A stretch of DNA of 40,249 bases from Candidatus Omnitrophota bacterium (lineage in GTDB: Bacteria; Omnitrophota; Gorgyraeia; Pluralincolimonadales; Pluralincolimonadaceae): assembly GCA_030695925.1 (NCBI GenBank), contig JAUYOH010000010.1, positions 1-40,249 on the forward strand, read 5' to 3'. Position 1 is the stretch's first letter. Each line of letters starts with the position of its first letter. Positions 15,805 through 26,455 of this stretch are shown one piece after another. Below the pieces are notes generated by a model. It was not told where the DNA came from. It made no database searches and saw only the letters and a list, made by a program, of their open reading frames with translations. The translations under genes and the position numbers were made by a program.

Positions 15805-18072
15805 TTACTTTACCTCGTCACCGAGCATCATCTCTTTGCTTTCGCGACGCGACCTGAAGATTACCCAAAGTATGACTGATATTCCGGCGATACCTATAAG
15901 TATGATGCCGGGAGTTAGTGTCTCGTTCTTTATCATTATGCCGACAATGAGGAGCGCCACCATGTTCATGACTTTGATGAGCGGGTTAAGCGCCGGGCCC
16001 GCGGTATCCTTTAACGGATCGCCTACGGTGTCACCGGTGACCGATGCTTTATGCGCCTCGGAACCTTTTCCGCCGTAAAGCCCGTCCTCGATCGTTTTTT
16101 TGGCATTATCCCACGCGCCGCCGGCATTCGACATAAAGACCGCCAGTAATTGACCCGAAAGGATCATGCCGGCGAGGAAACCTCCCAGGGCTTCTTTGTG
16201 AAGCAAAAGTCCGACAAGTATGGGAGTGAGTATCGCCAAAAGTCCCGGCCCGACAAGCTCGCTCTGAGCCGCGGCGGTGCAAATATCGACCACGCGTCCG
16301 TAATCCGGCGTCTTCGTCCCTTCCCATATCTCTTTATCCTTGAACTGATTCCTGACTTCCTTGACGATCAGGAATGCCGCTCTTCCAACCGCCCTTATCG
16401 TCATCGAGCTGAATAGGAACGGTATAGCGCCGCCGATCAGCAAACCGATGAATACATTCGGCTCGGAGATCGAAAGCGAGGCCGCTATCTGCTCGTATGT
16501 AGAATGCGTTGCCTTCGCGATGTCGGTGATATAAGCGTTAAAAAGCGAAACGGCCGCGACAACTGCCGAACCGATCGCTATACCCTTTGTGATAGCTTTA
16601 GTGGTGTTACCGACGGCGTCGAGGTCGGCCAAGGTCTGGCGGGCGCCTTTATCAAGGTGCGCCATCTCACCGATACCGTTCGCGTTATCACAGACAGGCC
16701 CAAAGACGTCCATCGAGATGTTGTTTCCGGTAAGTGTCAGCATACCGATACCGCACATCGCCACACCGTAAGCGATAAATGTCGGGTTCGTACCGGCATA
16801 TATAAATACCGAAGCTCCGATAGCGGCCGCTATTATGATAATAGCCCAGACCGTCGACTCGTAACCGACGGCGAGACCCGTGATAATAGTAGTCGCGTGG
16901 CCGGTCTGTGTGGCCCTCGCGATAGACTTTACCGGTGCCCCCTCGGGTTTAGTGAAATACTCGGTTACGCGGTTTATCGTGATCGCAAGAATAATACCGA
17001 CCATTGTCGTCCATACAGGCCTCATATCAAGGCCCGCCACGCCTAAACTTACCCAATTCGGAAGTTGCGCGGCATCCGGAAATCTCAAATAATAGAAACC
17101 GATAATCGTAAAACCGATTATTGATACCGCTGCTGAAGTCCAGAAACCGATGTTTATAGCGCGCATCGCGTTTCTTACTTTGTCGCTGGTGCGGACAAGA
17201 TAAGTACCGATTATAGAACTCAACACTCCGATAGCGCGCACCAGTAGCGGGAATATGACACCCTTGTGGCCGAATGAGGCCCATCCGAGGATCATCGCCG
17301 AGACGATCGTGACCTCGTACGACTCGAAGATGTCCGCCGCCATACCGGCGCAGTCGCCGACGTTATCGCCGACGTTATCGGCGATCGTCGCGGCATTTCT
17401 TGGATCGTCCTCAGGGATGTTCTTCTCTATTTTTCCGACGAGGTCCGCGCCGACGTCAGCGGCCTTCGTAAATATACCGCCTCCGACCCTCATGAAGAGC
17501 GCCAAGAGTGTGCCGCCGAAACCGAAACCGAGCAATACTTCATACGCCTGCTCGCCGTATATCATGAATATTACCGTACCGCCCAAAAGGCCGAGGCCGT
17601 CGGTGAGCATTCCCGTGACCGTGCCGGTGCGATACGCGATCTTTAACGCCTGGCCGAAACTCGTCCTTGAGGCCGCGGCGACGCGCACGTTACCCTGAAC
17701 GGCAAGATTCATTCCGACAAAACCAACCATCGCCGAGAAGAAGGCGCCCATCAAAAACGCGCACGACCTTCCGATCTGTATGTGAGTAGCCCCGGCGGTA
17801 AAATATAATGCGGCCGTCAGGATAAACATCAAAAATATTATCGCCTTGAACTGGCGGTTGAGATACGCGTTCGCGCCGACGCGGATAGCGCTCGATATCT
17901 CCTGCATCTTAGGCGTACCCTTGTCATAACGAAGCACCTGCGCCATAAGAAAAACCGCGTACAAAAGGCCTAATATGGCCACTCCTAATACCGACCAGAG
18001 CGCGAATTTCTCCATGACAGTAAAAACCGGGCTGTACATAAACGCAAAAGGTGTAAACTCCGCATTACCCAT
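15805..18072 (-). CDS. hppA: K+-independent H+-translocating membrane pyrophosphatase
   Basis: Couples PPi hydrolysis to proton export across the membrane. 755 residues with about 16 hydrophobic segments. The substrate site appears as GGGIFTKAADVGADLVGK with DDPRNAATIADNVGDNVGD, and the C-terminal acidic motif as GDTVGDPLKDTAGPALNPLI. The K+-dependence determinant reads GNTTKAITKG, with Lys at residue 492 and Thr at 495. Families with Lys there are K+-independent proton pumps, whereas K+-dependent enzymes have Ala. It begins three bases after purA. The pump would recover energy from PPi released by biosynthesis. Confidence 0.96.
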   Translation of the reverse strand: MGNAEFTPFAFMYSPVFTVMEKFALWSVLGVAILGLLYAVFLMAQVLRYDKGTPKMQEISSAIRVGANAYLNRQFKAIIFLMFILTAALYFTAGATHIQIGRSCAFLMGAFFSAMVGFVGMNLAVQGNVRVAAASRTSFGQALKIAYRTGTVTGMLTDGLGLLGGTVIFMIYGEQAYEVLLGFGFGGTLLALFMRVGGGIFTKAADVGADLVGKIEKNIPEDDPRNAATIADNVGDNVGDCAGMAADIFESYEVTIVSAMILGWASFGHKGVIFPLLVRAIGVLSSIIGTYLVRTSDKVRNAMRAINIGFWTSAAVSIIGFTIIGFYYLRFPDAAQLPNWVSLGVAGLDMRPVWTTMVGIILAITINRVTEYFTKPEGAPVKSIARATQTGHATTIITGLAVGYESTVWAIIIIAAAIGASVFIYAGTNPTFIAYGVAMCGIGMLTLTGNNISMDVFGPVCDNANGIGEMAHLDKGARQTLADLDAVGNTTKAITKGIAIGSAVVAAVSLFNAYITDIAKATHSTYEQIAASLSISEPNVFIGLLIGGAIPFLFSSMTIRAVGRAAFLIVKEVRNQFKDKEIWEGTKTPDYGRVVDICTAAAQSELVGPGLLAILTPILVGLLLHKEALGGFLAGMILSGQLLAVFMSNAGGAWDNAKKTIEDGLYGGKGSEAHKASVTGDTVGDPLKDTAGPALNPLIKVMNMVALLIVGIMIKNETLTPGIILIGIAGISVILWVIFRSRRESKEMMLGDEVK

Positions 18073-18075
18073 TTT

Positions 18076-19353
18076 CTATCTCTTTCCCCCCATCTTGAAG
18101 ACCTGTTCACGTCTGCTACCGACCGAGACCAGTTCTATCTTAACGCCTATCAGGCTCTCAAGCCTCTTTAAGTATTTCTTGGCGTTAGTTGGTAATTTCG
18201 AGAAGCTTGCCACACGCGAGGTATCCTCTCCCCAACCCGGATGCTCTTCGTAAACCGGCTCCACATCCCAAAGCATCTCTATGTTCGCCGGAAAATCCTT
18301 ATATGTCTTTCCTTTGTATTTGTACGCGATGGCGATCTTGATCTTTTTTAAGTCGTCGAGGACGTCCAGCTTGGTGACCACGATGGCATCGAGGCTGTTG
18401 ACCAGCGCCGAGTGTCTTACGATGAGGCTGTCAAACCAGCCGCATCTTCTGGGACGGCCGGTCGTGGCGCCATACTCCTTGCCCTTCTGCCTTATCTTCT
18501 CCATCAGGTCAGGCCCGAACTCGGTCGGGAACGGCCCCTCGCCCACACGCGTGGTGTACGCCTTGACCACCCCTATGACTTTGTCTATCTTGGACGGCCC
18601 CAACCCTGTGCCGGTGCAGGCACCGCCGGCTGTGGCGTTAGAAGACGTCACATACGGGTACGTCCCGTGGTCTATATCGAGAAGTGTGCCCTGCGCCCCT
18701 TCGAGGAGGAGCCTTTTTTTCTTCCTGACTGCTTCATTTAATATCTTGGTAGTATTGCAGGCGTATTTCGCGATCTTTTTTCTGTACTGCGCGAACTTAT
18801 TGTAGATCTCCTCGAAAGAAAACTCATCATGGTCATATAACTTCCGCATTATCTCGTTCTTCGCTTCGAGGCTCTCCTTGAGTTTTTTTCTGAAGAGCCC
18901 GTCGTCCAAAAGATCTGCGAGCCTTATGCCGCAGCGACCGATCTTATCCGTATAACATGGCCCTATACCGCGGCCGGTCGTACCTATCTTTTTCTTGCGT
19001 TCGCTTAAGCTGTCCATCTCTTTATGGTAGGGAAATATGAGGTGGACCTGATCGCTGACCTTGAGGTTGTCGTCCACGTAGACGCCTTTCGCGCGCAAAG
19101 TATCTATCTCGCTTATCAGCGCCTCTGGGTCGACGACAACGCCGTTTCCGATGACGCAGATCTTGCCTTTATGCAGGATGCCTGAGGGAATAAGGTGCAG
19201 GACAAATTCATCATTTCCGATTACGACCGTGTGGCCGGCGTTATTGCCGCCCTGATAACGGACGACATAATCCGCTTCACGGGAGAGTATGTCTATTATC
19301 TTCCCCTTGCCTTCATCCCCCCACTGCGCCCCTACAACGACTGTATTTGCCAT
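18076..19353 (-). CDS. purA: Adenylosuccinate synthetase
   Basis: GTP-dependent conversion of IMP and aspartate to adenylosuccinate in AMP synthesis. 425 residues, usual length. N-terminal GAQWGDEGKGKI holds the catalytic Asp and GNNAGHTV the catalytic His. IGTTGRGIGPCYTDK, EGAQGTLLDIDHGTYPYVTS and TTGRPRRCGWFD are the IMP- and Mg/GTP-site segments, and VASFSKLPTNAKKYL is near the C-terminus. The start overlaps the serA stop as TAATG. Confidence 0.97.
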   Translation of the reverse strand: MANTVVVGAQWGDEGKGKIIDILSREADYVVRYQGGNNAGHTVVIGNDEFVLHLIPSGILHKGKICVIGNGVVVDPEALISEIDTLRAKGVYVDDNLKVSDQVHLIFPYHKEMDSLSERKKKIGTTGRGIGPCYTDKIGRCGIRLADLLDDGLFRKKLKESLEAKNEIMRKLYDHDEFSFEEIYNKFAQYRKKIAKYACNTTKILNEAVRKKKRLLLEGAQGTLLDIDHGTYPYVTSSNATAGGACTGTGLGPSKIDKVIGVVKAYTTRVGEGPFPTEFGPDLMEKIRQKGKEYGATTGRPRRCGWFDSLIVRHSALVNSLDAIVVTKLDVLDDLKKIKIAIAYKYKGKTYKDFPANIEMLWDVEPVYEEHPGWGEDTSRVASFSKLPTNAKKYLKRLESLIGVKIELVSVGSRREQVFKMGGKR

Positions 19354-20936
19354 TAGAGTTTTATAAGTTTCGCGTCAATGACATTCTTCGCGGAACGTAT
19401 CTGCTTCATGACGCCCTCCGGTATTTCATCGTCTACGTTTAAGACCGTCATCGCTACTCCGCCGGCTTTCGTCCTTCCAAGTGTCATCCCCGCGATATTT
19501 ATCTTGTTCTGGCCGAGTATCGTGCCTATCTGACCTATGATGCCGGGCTTGTCCTCGTTCGACAGGATAAGAAGATAGCCGTCGGTCTCCGCCTCAATAT
19601 AGAAATGATCGAGTTTGACGAGGCGCGGCTCCTTGCGGGCCGAAAGCGTCCCCGCCACCGTTACATTCTTCTTATCGGTCTTCGCCTCTATTGTGATGAG
19701 GTTGGCGAACTCCTCTATCTGCGAGGTCTTCGTCTCCACTATCCTTATTCCTCTCTCCTTCGCGATGACGGAGGCGTTTACGAAATTCACGGTCTCCTGG
19801 AGTATCGGGGTGAGCATGCCCTTCAGGAATGCTATCGTCACGGACGCGAGGTCGTGCGCGATTATTTCGCCGGAATACTGTATCTTTATCTCCTGTATCC
19901 TGCCTTCGGCGAGCTGTCCTATCACGAGGCCCATCTTCTCGGCAAGATTTATGTAAGGACGCAGGATCTTGTATATTTCCGGGTCGACGCACGGGACGTT
20001 AACGGCGTTCCTGCAGCCGCGGCTCAATAACGCGTCAGCGACCTGTTTACATACCTCTATTGCGACGTTTACCTGCGCTTCTTCGGTAGACGCGCCAAGG
20101 TGAGGCGTTGCGACGAGTTTATCATTTTTGAACATCGCGAAATCTTTCGGAGGCTCGCTCTCAAATACATCGAGCGCCGCGCCCGCGACCTTGCCGGACT
20201 CTAACGCGCGAATAAGCGCGGCCTCATCTATAATACCGCCGCGCGCGCAGTTTATGATCCGTACACCCGGCTTCATCTGTTCGAATTCCTTATCACCTAT
20301 GATATGTTTCGTCTCGGCGGTGATAGGCGTGTGGACCGTTATATAATCGGCTTCCTTAATGATATCCTTCATCTCGACAAGTTCTATACCGAGGTCATTT
20401 GCCTTCTCGACCGTAAGGTATGGGTCGTAGGCGATGACTCTCATCCCGAATGCCATCGCGCGTTTGGCGACCTCTGTGCCTATCCTTCCCAAGCCGATTA
20501 TGCCGAGCGTCTTGCCGTAGAGCTCGACACCCATATATTTATTCCTGTCCCATTTACCCTCTTTTAATGAGGCATTCGCATTCGGCACGTTGCGCGACAT
20601 CGAAAGCAGGAGTGACCACGTATGCTCGCAGGTGGAGATCGTGTTTCCGGCCGGGGTGTTCATGACGATTATGCCGCGTTTCGAGGCGGCTTCCGCATCG
20701 ACGTTATCAAGGCCTACGCCCGCGCGGCCGATGACTTTTAATTTTGTCGCGGCATCGATGATGTCTTTTGTGACTTTCGTGCTGCTTCGGACGACCAAGG
20801 CATCGTAATCTTTGATGATCGCCTTCAATTCTTCCGGCGGCAATTTGAGTTTCACATCGACCGAGAGTTCCTTCTCGTCCTTTAATACCTTCAACCCCTC
20901 TTCCGATAATGCGTCACTCACGAGGACTTTGTACAT
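19353..20936 (-). CDS. serA: D-3-phosphoglycerate dehydrogenase (long form with ACT domain)
   Basis: First enzyme of phosphorylated serine synthesis, oxidising 3-phosphoglycerate with NAD+. The 527-residue long form has the catalytic/NAD domain (about 1-310; GIIGLGRIGTEVAKRA; Arg in INCARGGIIDE, Glu in DVFESEPP, His in TPHLGAS), the ASB intervening domain (about 320-450), and a C-terminal ACT domain (about 455-527, YLLILSNEDKPGIIGQIGTI) likely to bind serine as feedback inhibitor. It directly follows a class V aminotransferase likely to perform the next step. Confidence 0.96.
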   Translation of the reverse strand: MYKVLVSDALSEEGLKVLKDEKELSVDVKLKLPPEELKAIIKDYDALVVRSSTKVTKDIIDAATKLKVIGRAGVGLDNVDAEAASKRGIIVMNTPAGNTISTCEHTWSLLLSMSRNVPNANASLKEGKWDRNKYMGVELYGKTLGIIGLGRIGTEVAKRAMAFGMRVIAYDPYLTVEKANDLGIELVEMKDIIKEADYITVHTPITAETKHIIGDKEFEQMKPGVRIINCARGGIIDEAALIRALESGKVAGAALDVFESEPPKDFAMFKNDKLVATPHLGASTEEAQVNVAIEVCKQVADALLSRGCRNAVNVPCVDPEIYKILRPYINLAEKMGLVIGQLAEGRIQEIKIQYSGEIIAHDLASVTIAFLKGMLTPILQETVNFVNASVIAKERGIRIVETKTSQIEEFANLITIEAKTDKKNVTVAGTLSARKEPRLVKLDHFYIEAETDGYLLILSNEDKPGIIGQIGTILGQNKINIAGMTLGRTKAGGVAMTVLNVDDEIPEGVMKQIRSAKNVIDAKLIKL

Positions 20937-20963
20937 TTTCTGGTCTCCTGCTTTTATCGAAAT

Positions 20964-22070
20964 TTACGCTGGTTCGACAGGCCCTTTGTATCCCATCTCG
21001 GCAAGCGCCATTCCTAATACGGCGATCGTCGTTACAATATCCGTCTCGGTAATATATCCCATATGCGCGATGCGGAATACCTTGCCTTTCAATTCCGCCT
21101 GTCCGCCGGCGATGCCGACTCCGTATTTATCTCTCATATGTTTTACTAGTTTCTCGCCATCGACTCCGGCCGGGACGTTTACGGCCGTAACGCCGTTTGA
21201 CGGAGCGGTCGGCGCGAATAATTGCAATCCCATCGCCTTCATCGCTTCGCGTGTGGAAAGCGCCAATTTCTTATGGCGAGCGAGGATGACATCTAAGCCC
21301 TCGGTCTTCATCATCCTCAGCGTCTCGCGCAGCGCGATCACCAAAGATATCGCGGGAGTAAACGGCGTATCAGCCGAGTCAAGGGCCTTCTTTGATTTCT
21401 TGAAACTGAAATAATATTTAGGACATTTTGATTTCTCTACCTTATCCCACGCCTTCTTGCTTAAACTCACGAACGCAAGTCCCGGCGGAATCATAAGGCC
21501 CTTCTGAGAACCGGAGACAACGCAATCTATTCCCCATTCATCGGTCTTTATCTCTTCCGCGCCTAACCCGGATATCGCGTCGACGACTAAGGCCGCGTTA
21601 TGGTTCTTCGTTATGTTGGCGATCGCCTTTATGTCGGTCAAAACACCGGTCGAGGTCTCGCACAAAGTCGTAAAGACCGCCTGAATACCTGAGTCCTTTT
21701 TTAATTCCTGCTCTATAATTTTAGGATCGACGGCTTTACCCCATTCCACATCGATGACTATCGCGTTGACACCGTATGCGTTGCATAATTCGGTCCATCT
21801 CTCGCCGAATTTTCCGCCCTGGACGCATATCGCTTTGTCGCCCGGGGAGAGAAGGTTCGCCACAGCGGCTTCCATAGCGCCGGTACCCGATGAAGTAAAT
21901 ACGATCACGTCTGACTGCGTCTGAAATATATATTTTAAGTCCGCGCATACTTCCTTGAATATCTCCATAAACTCCGGCGTCCTGTGATGGATGATGGGTT
22001 CTGCCATCGCAAGCAATGCCTTCGGCGGGACCGGTGTGGGCCCCGGCGTCATAAGATAGGTTTTCTTCAT
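20964..22070 (-). CDS. Class V PLP aminotransferase, probable phosphoserine or serine/alanine-glyoxylate type
   Basis: 368 residues. Begins MKKTYLMTPGPTPVPP, typical of the serine-pyruvate/alanine-glyoxylate branch of class V enzymes. The PLP Lys is in VVSGSQKGLMIPPG, with the Asp of LVVDAISGLG. The C-terminal FRIAHMGYITETD is family-typical. Phosphohydroxypyruvate aminotransferase (the SerC step) is a strong candidate because serA follows 27 bases later and no canonical SerC is seen; some archaea and bacteria use this branch for that step. Substrate cannot be settled from sequence. It starts 20 bases after the lon stop. Confidence 0.88.
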   Translation of the reverse strand: MKKTYLMTPGPTPVPPKALLAMAEPIIHHRTPEFMEIFKEVCADLKYIFQTQSDVIVFTSSGTGAMEAAVANLLSPGDKAICVQGGKFGERWTELCNAYGVNAIVIDVEWGKAVDPKIIEQELKKDSGIQAVFTTLCETSTGVLTDIKAIANITKNHNAALVVDAISGLGAEEIKTDEWGIDCVVSGSQKGLMIPPGLAFVSLSKKAWDKVEKSKCPKYYFSFKKSKKALDSADTPFTPAISLVIALRETLRMMKTEGLDVILARHKKLALSTREAMKAMGLQLFAPTAPSNGVTAVNVPAGVDGEKLVKHMRDKYGVGIAGGQAELKGKVFRIAHMGYITETDIVTTIAVLGMALAEMGYKGPVEPA

Positions 22071-22090
22071 CTCTCCCCTCCTCCCTGTTT

Positions 22091-24493
22091 TTAGGTTTGA
22101 ATGGGAAGGCGCTGGTAGATCGTCGGCCTGTAAAACTTCTTCGGCTCGGCCTTCGACCGTTTCCTGCGCTTATTCTCCAGCGCTATCTTCAAGACCTGAT
22201 CCATATTCTCAACCGTCACCATTCTTAACTCGCGCAGAATATTTTTGGGGATCTCGACTAAGTCCTTCTCGTTCTCTTTGGGTATTATGACCGTCTTTAT
22301 CCCGACCCTGTGGGCGGCCAGTATCTTTGACTTGAGCCCCCCTATTTGAAGGACCTTGCCGCGCAGGGTTATCTCGCCGGTCATCGCGACATCTTTTTTG
22401 ACCGGCAATTTTGTGAGGCTTGAGATGAGCGCTGTCGCCATAGTGATACCCGCGGACGGCCCGTCCTTCGGGATCGCCCCTTCCGGGATGTGTATGTGGA
22501 TATCCATCTTCCTGTAAAAATCATCGTCTATGCCGAACTCCTTCGCGCGGGAGCGGATGTAACTTAAAGCCGCCTGCGCCGACTCCTGCATCACTTCTCC
22601 TAATTTACCGGTAAGGGTGAGTTTTCCTTTCCCTTTCATAAGTGTTGATTCTATAGAAATGATATCACCGCCGGCCTCTGTCCATGCAAGGCCTGTAGCC
22701 ACCCCCACCTCGTTCTTTTCCTCGATCTTCGGCTCGCTAAACTGCGGCGGGCCTAAATATTTCTGGACGCTTACGGCGGTGAGCTTCACCTTCAGGTCGC
22801 GTTCTTTCTCAACCACTTCTTTGGCTATCTTCCTGCATACGCGCGCTATCTCGCGTTCAAGATTCCTTACGCCGGCTTCCCTTGTGTAGCGGCGTATGAT
22901 CTTTAAGATGCCCTCCGCCGAAAAACTTATGTTTTCAAGTTTGAGGCCGTTCGCCTTTATCTGTTTCGATATGAGAAAGCCATCGGCAATCTTTACCTTC
23001 TCGTATTCCGTATAGCCGGGAAGCCTTATTATCTCCATCCTGTCCTGAAGGGGAACGGGAATATTGTCCTGAAAATTAGCGGTAGTAATGAACATGACAT
23101 CCGACAGGTCAAACTCGACCTCAAGATAATGGTCGGAGAATGTGGAATTCTGTTCGGGGTCGAGGACTTCCAGAAGCGCCGCCGCCGGGTCGCCCCTGAA
23201 ATCCATCACCATCTTATCTACCTCATCCAATAAGAAGACGGGATTTCTCGACTTCGCTTTCCTTACGGACTGGATTATGCGGCCGGGCAGCGAACCTATG
23301 TAAGTCCTCCTGTGTCCGCGTATCTCGGCCTCATCCCGCACCCCTCCCAAGGAGATGCGAATAAAATTCCTTCCCAAGGCCCGGGCGACCGATTTCGCGA
23401 GCGAGGTCTTACCCACACCCGGCGGACCGACAAAGCAGAGTATCTGCCCTTTCATCGACTTGACCAGTTTCCGGACGGCGAGGTATTCGAGTATCCTCTC
23501 CTTCGGTTTCTCAAGGCCGTAATGATCCTCGTTTAATATCTTCTCGGCGTTCTTTATATCAAGGTTGTCATCCGTCTTTACCGACCACGGAAGCGCGACC
23601 AGCCAGTCTATATAATTCCTCGAGACCGTAGCCTCCGGCGAATTCGGATACATCCTCGAGAGTTTCTCTATCTCCCTTAGGGCGACTTCCTGCGCTTCCT
23701 TCGTCATCTTGGCCGCCTTCACCTTCTCTTTCAACTCGTCCATCTCGCTCTTGTGTTCGTCCTTCTGGCCGAGTTCTTTCTCGATGGCCTTGAGCTGTTC
23801 CTGCAGGAAATATTCTTTTTGCGACTTTTCTATCTGCCTCCTGACATTCGAGGATATCTTCTTCTCTATTTGGAGGATGCCGATCTCGGAATTCAATACT
23901 TCGGTAAGCCGCTTTATCCTCTCGACGGGATCTATTATCTCCAGGATAGCCTGCCTCTCCGAGATCCTTAAGGCAAGGTATGAGGCGACCGTATCCGCCA
24001 GTTGATCCGGGTTATCTATATTGGCGGTGGTGGCGAACGCCTCCGTAGGGACGCGCTGATTTAACTTCACATACTCCTCGAACTGATTTACGAGCGAGCG
24101 CATCAGCGCCTCTACCTCCATAGTCTTCTGTGTGTCGGTAGATATCGGCTCTATCTCGACGCTTAAATATTCTTTATCCGGAATGAACTTATTTACCTTC
24201 GCGCGGTAGAGACCCTCGACCAGTAATTTATAAGAGCCGTCCGGCAGCTTCAGCGACTGGAGTATCTTACCGACAGTGCCCATCTGATATATATCGTCCG
24301 GAGACGGATCTTCCGTCTTCACAAAACGCTGGGCGCAGAGTAGAATTGTCTTGTCTTTGGTGTCAGCCGCCTCGGCTGCGGCTATGGACTTCTGCCTGCC
24401 GACGAGTAAAGGTATGACCATATAAGGGAAGACGACCATATCCCTTAATGGGAGAAGAGGTAGAGAATCTTTTTGTAGTTGTTCTTTTTTCAT
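22091..24493 (-). CDS. lon: ATP-dependent protease Lon
   Basis: AAA+ serine protease for damaged and regulatory proteins. 800 residues from the ATG at 24493 ([20 protein letters not shown]), which follows a repeat-derived GAGGGGG; a GTG six codons upstream is less likely because it lies in the repeat. Substrate domain about 10-200, coiled coil about 200-300, Walker [13 protein letters not shown], Walker [10 protein letters not shown], then the protease domain with the catalytic Ser in [11 protein letters not shown] and Lys in [12 protein letters not shown]. It lies after clpP, with no clpX between. Confidence 0.97.
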   Translation of the reverse strand: MKKEQLQKDSLPLLPLRDMVVFPYMVIPLLVGRQKSIAAAEAADTKDKTILLCAQRFVKTEDPSPDDIYQMGTVGKILQSLKLPDGSYKLLVEGLYRAKVNKFIPDKEYLSVEIEPISTDTQKTMEVEALMRSLVNQFEEYVKLNQRVPTEAFATTANIDNPDQLADTVASYLALRISERQAILEIIDPVERIKRLTEVLNSEIGILQIEKKISSNVRRQIEKSQKEYFLQEQLKAIEKELGQKDEHKSEMDELKEKVKAAKMTKEAQEVALREIEKLSRMYPNSPEATVSRNYIDWLVALPWSVKTDDNLDIKNAEKILNEDHYGLEKPKERILEYLAVRKLVKSMKGQILCFVGPPGVGKTSLAKSVARALGRNFIRISLGGVRDEAEIRGHRRTYIGSLPGRIIQSVRKAKSRNPVFLLDEVDKMVMDFRGDPAAALLEVLDPEQNSTFSDHYLEVEFDLSDVMFITTANFQDNIPVPLQDRMEIIRLPGYTEYEKVKIADGFLISKQIKANGLKLENISFSAEGILKIIRRYTREAGVRNLEREIARVCRKIAKEVVEKERDLKVKLTAVSVQKYLGPPQFSEPKIEEKNEVGVATGLAWTEAGGDIISIESTLMKGKGKLTLTGKLGEVMQESAQAALSYIRSRAKEFGIDDDFYRKMDIHIHIPEGAIPKDGPSAGITMATALISSLTKLPVKKDVAMTGEITLRGKVLQIGGLKSKILAAHRVGIKTVIIPKENEKDLVEIPKNILRELRMVTVENMDQVLKIALENKRRKRSKAEPKKFYRPTIYQRLPIQT

Positions 24494-24502
24494 ATATTCG
24501 AT

Positions 24503-24551
24503 CCCCCTCACCCTTCCCTCTCCCCTCTGGGGAGAGGACTAAGGTGAGGGG
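24503..24551. repeat. CCCCTCACCC/CCTCTCCCC palindromic repeat, copy 2 (clpP-lon gap)
   Basis: Two nested stems: an outer pairing of cccctcaccctt (24504-24515) with aaggtgagggg (24541-24551), with one bulged base, and an inner 9-bp stem cctctcccc (24517-24525) / ggggagagg (24529-24537). It shares its first part and inner stem with 6353-6388. In the clpP-lon RNA it would form a strong hairpin ending just before the lon start. It could reduce or process read-through. Confidence 0.75.
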
Positions 24552-24563
24552 CCTAAATTATTT

Positions 24564-25166
24564 CTACTTTCCCACGATTACTTCGTCAATAATACCGTAG
24601 GCCTTGGCTTCATCGGCGCTCATGAAGAAATCCCTGTCCGTATCTTTCTGGACTTTCTCCAGCGGCTGGCCGGTATGCTTTACCAGTATCTCGTTAATCG
24701 TATCGCGCAGACGTAATATCTCCTTAGCTTGGATACTTATATCGGAGGCCGCGCCCTGGACCCCGCCCCACGGCTGATGGATCATTATCCTCGCGTTTGG
24801 AAGGGCGTATCTCTTGCCTTTCGTCCCTGCCGCGAGAAGAAGCGCTCCCATAGAAGTCGCCTGCCCCACGCAGTATGTGCAGACGTCCGGCTTGACAAAC
24901 TGCATCGTATCATAAATCGCCAGTCCGGCAGTCACGGTTCCGCCGGGAGTGTTTATATACACATTGATATCCTTGTCCGGGTCTTCCATCTGCATGTATA
25001 GCATCTGCGCTATGACTAAATTCGATATCACATCGTCGATAGCGGACCCTACGAAGACTATCCTGTCCTTAAGTAAGCGCGAGTAGATATCATAGGCCCT
25101 TTCGCCGCGCCCGGTCTGCTCAACTACCATCGGAACTAACGTCTGCAACCGCTCCCTATCGCCCAT
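24564..25166 (-). CDS. clpP: ATP-dependent Clp protease proteolytic subunit
   Basis: Forms the double-heptamer proteolytic chamber fed by Clp ATPases. 200 residues with the full catalytic triad: Ser105 in [10 protein letters not shown], His130 in NARIMIHQP, and Asp179 in [10 protein letters not shown]. The N-terminal residues are short, so little propeptide is present. It begins one base after the tig stop. The partner ATPase gene clpX, which usually follows, is absent here and must be elsewhere. Confidence 0.97.
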   Translation of the reverse strand: MGDRERLQTLVPMVVEQTGRGERAYDIYSRLLKDRIVFVGSAIDDVISNLVIAQMLYMQMEDPDKDINVYINTPGGTVTAGLAIYDTMQFVKPDVCTYCVGQATSMGALLLAAGTKGKRYALPNARIMIHQPWGGVQGAASDISIQAKEILRLRDTINEILVKHTGQPLEKVQKDTDRDFFMSADEAKAYGIIDEVIVGK

Positions 25167-25167
25167 T

Positions 25168-26445
25168 TTACTTTTCCTCCTCTATCTTCGCGTTCGCGAC
25201 CAAGAATTCCAGCGCTTTATCCTGCGCCATCTCCGCCTTTATGTCCTCCATCAGGTCTTTCCCAGCAAGATGAGATTTCAAGTCCTCGACGGTGCGCTTT
25301 GAGCGCGCCGCCAGCAATTCGATGCGTTTGTTAAGTTCTTCCTCTGAGGGGGCGATACCTTCGGCCTCGGCGACCTTCTCCAATATGAAGAAACCCTTGA
25401 CCCTCTTTACCGCCTCTTCCTTAATCTTGTCCTTTATCCCGGGTTCCTGTTTCTCTATCTCATCCTGCTTATATCCTATATGCTGCAATCTGGAACGCGT
25501 CTCTTTCAGCAAGCGATCCATCTCGGAATCAACCATGATAGTCGGCGCCTCAAAATTCGTGGACCTTATAAGCTGGCCCAGAAGCTCCTCTTCCATCTTG
25601 AACTTTATCTCCTGCTCTTTCGCGTTGGTCAACTCTTCCCTGATATTCCCGCGGAGTTCCAAAAGCGACTTGAACCCGCCTAAGTCCTTGGCGAATTCAT
25701 CGTCTACCTCGGGCAGGATCCTCTCTTTTATCTGATTGACGGTAACTATGAATATGGCTTCCTTGCCTGCTTGTTCCTTCTTGTGGTAGTTTGCCGGGAG
25801 AACTGTCTTTACAGTTTTAGTATCTCCGGGGTTAGCGCCTGTAAGCTGGCTTAGGAATTCCGGCTTGGTCGACTGCGGCTTAAGCGGGAACCATACGCCT
25901 TCGTTCTTCTCGCCCGGTTTTCCCTCGACCGATATCTCGACGTCGCACAAGCACCAGTCACCTTCCTTGGCGCTGCGGCCCTCGACGTCCTTGAGTTGGG
26001 CGTACCTTTCGCGCAGTTCCTCTATCACCTTATCTACGTCCTCGGTCGAGACCTGGACTTTAGCTTTCTTTGCCTTGAGCCCTTTATACGACTTCAACCT
26101 GACTTCCGGCCTCGCATTCACTTCCGCCTTGAATTTAAGAGGTTTTCCAGTCTCAAAGAGTATATCCGATACTAGCGGGGCGCCGATCATGGCGATGCCG
26201 GCGTCCTTTACCGCCTTGATTATATGGTCGGCGATAAGGCGCCTCTTCACCTCTTCGTGGGCCTTGTCTTTATAATGCGTCTCGATGAGATAGCGCGGCG
26301 CTTTGCCTGCCCTGAACCCCGGAATCTCCGCCTCTTTTTGTATCTCAGCGTAAACTTCCTCGAATTTCCCGACTATCGCATCCGCGGATATCTCGATCTC
26401 GAGTATCCTGCGGGACCCCTCAATCTCTTTGATCTTAATGTTCAT
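25168..26445 (-). CDS. tig: Trigger factor
   Basis: Ribosome-bound chaperone with peptidyl-prolyl isomerase activity. 425 residues: the ribosome-binding domain (about 1-145) with the signature [18 protein letters not shown], the FKBP-type PPIase domain (about 155-240, [16 protein letters not shown]) and the helical substrate-cradle domain to the C-terminus ([17 protein letters not shown]). It is co-oriented with clpP and lon, the usual quality-control grouping. Confidence 0.95.
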   Translation of the reverse strand: MNIKIKEIEGSRRILEIEISADAIVGKFEEVYAEIQKEAEIPGFRAGKAPRYLIETHYKDKAHEEVKRRLIADHIIKAVKDAGIAMIGAPLVSDILFETGKPLKFKAEVNARPEVRLKSYKGLKAKKAKVQVSTEDVDKVIEELRERYAQLKDVEGRSAKEGDWCLCDVEISVEGKPGEKNEGVWFPLKPQSTKPEFLSQLTGANPGDTKTVKTVLPANYHKKEQAGKEAIFIVTVNQIKERILPEVDDEFAKDLGGFKSLLELRGNIREELTNAKEQEIKFKMEEELLGQLIRSTNFEAPTIMVDSEMDRLLKETRSRLQHIGYKQDEIEKQEPGIKDKIKEEAVKRVKGFFILEKVAEAEGIAPSEEELNKRIELLAARSKRTVEDLKSHLAGKDLMEDIKAEMAQDKALEFLVANAKIEEEK

Positions 26446-26455
26446 AGAAATATTT

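Noticed and set aside
24503-24551. The clpP-lon palindrome as part of a CRISPR array or attachment site.
   Set aside because: Only one other copy is in the window, far away and between unrelated genes; there are no regular spacers and no integrase.
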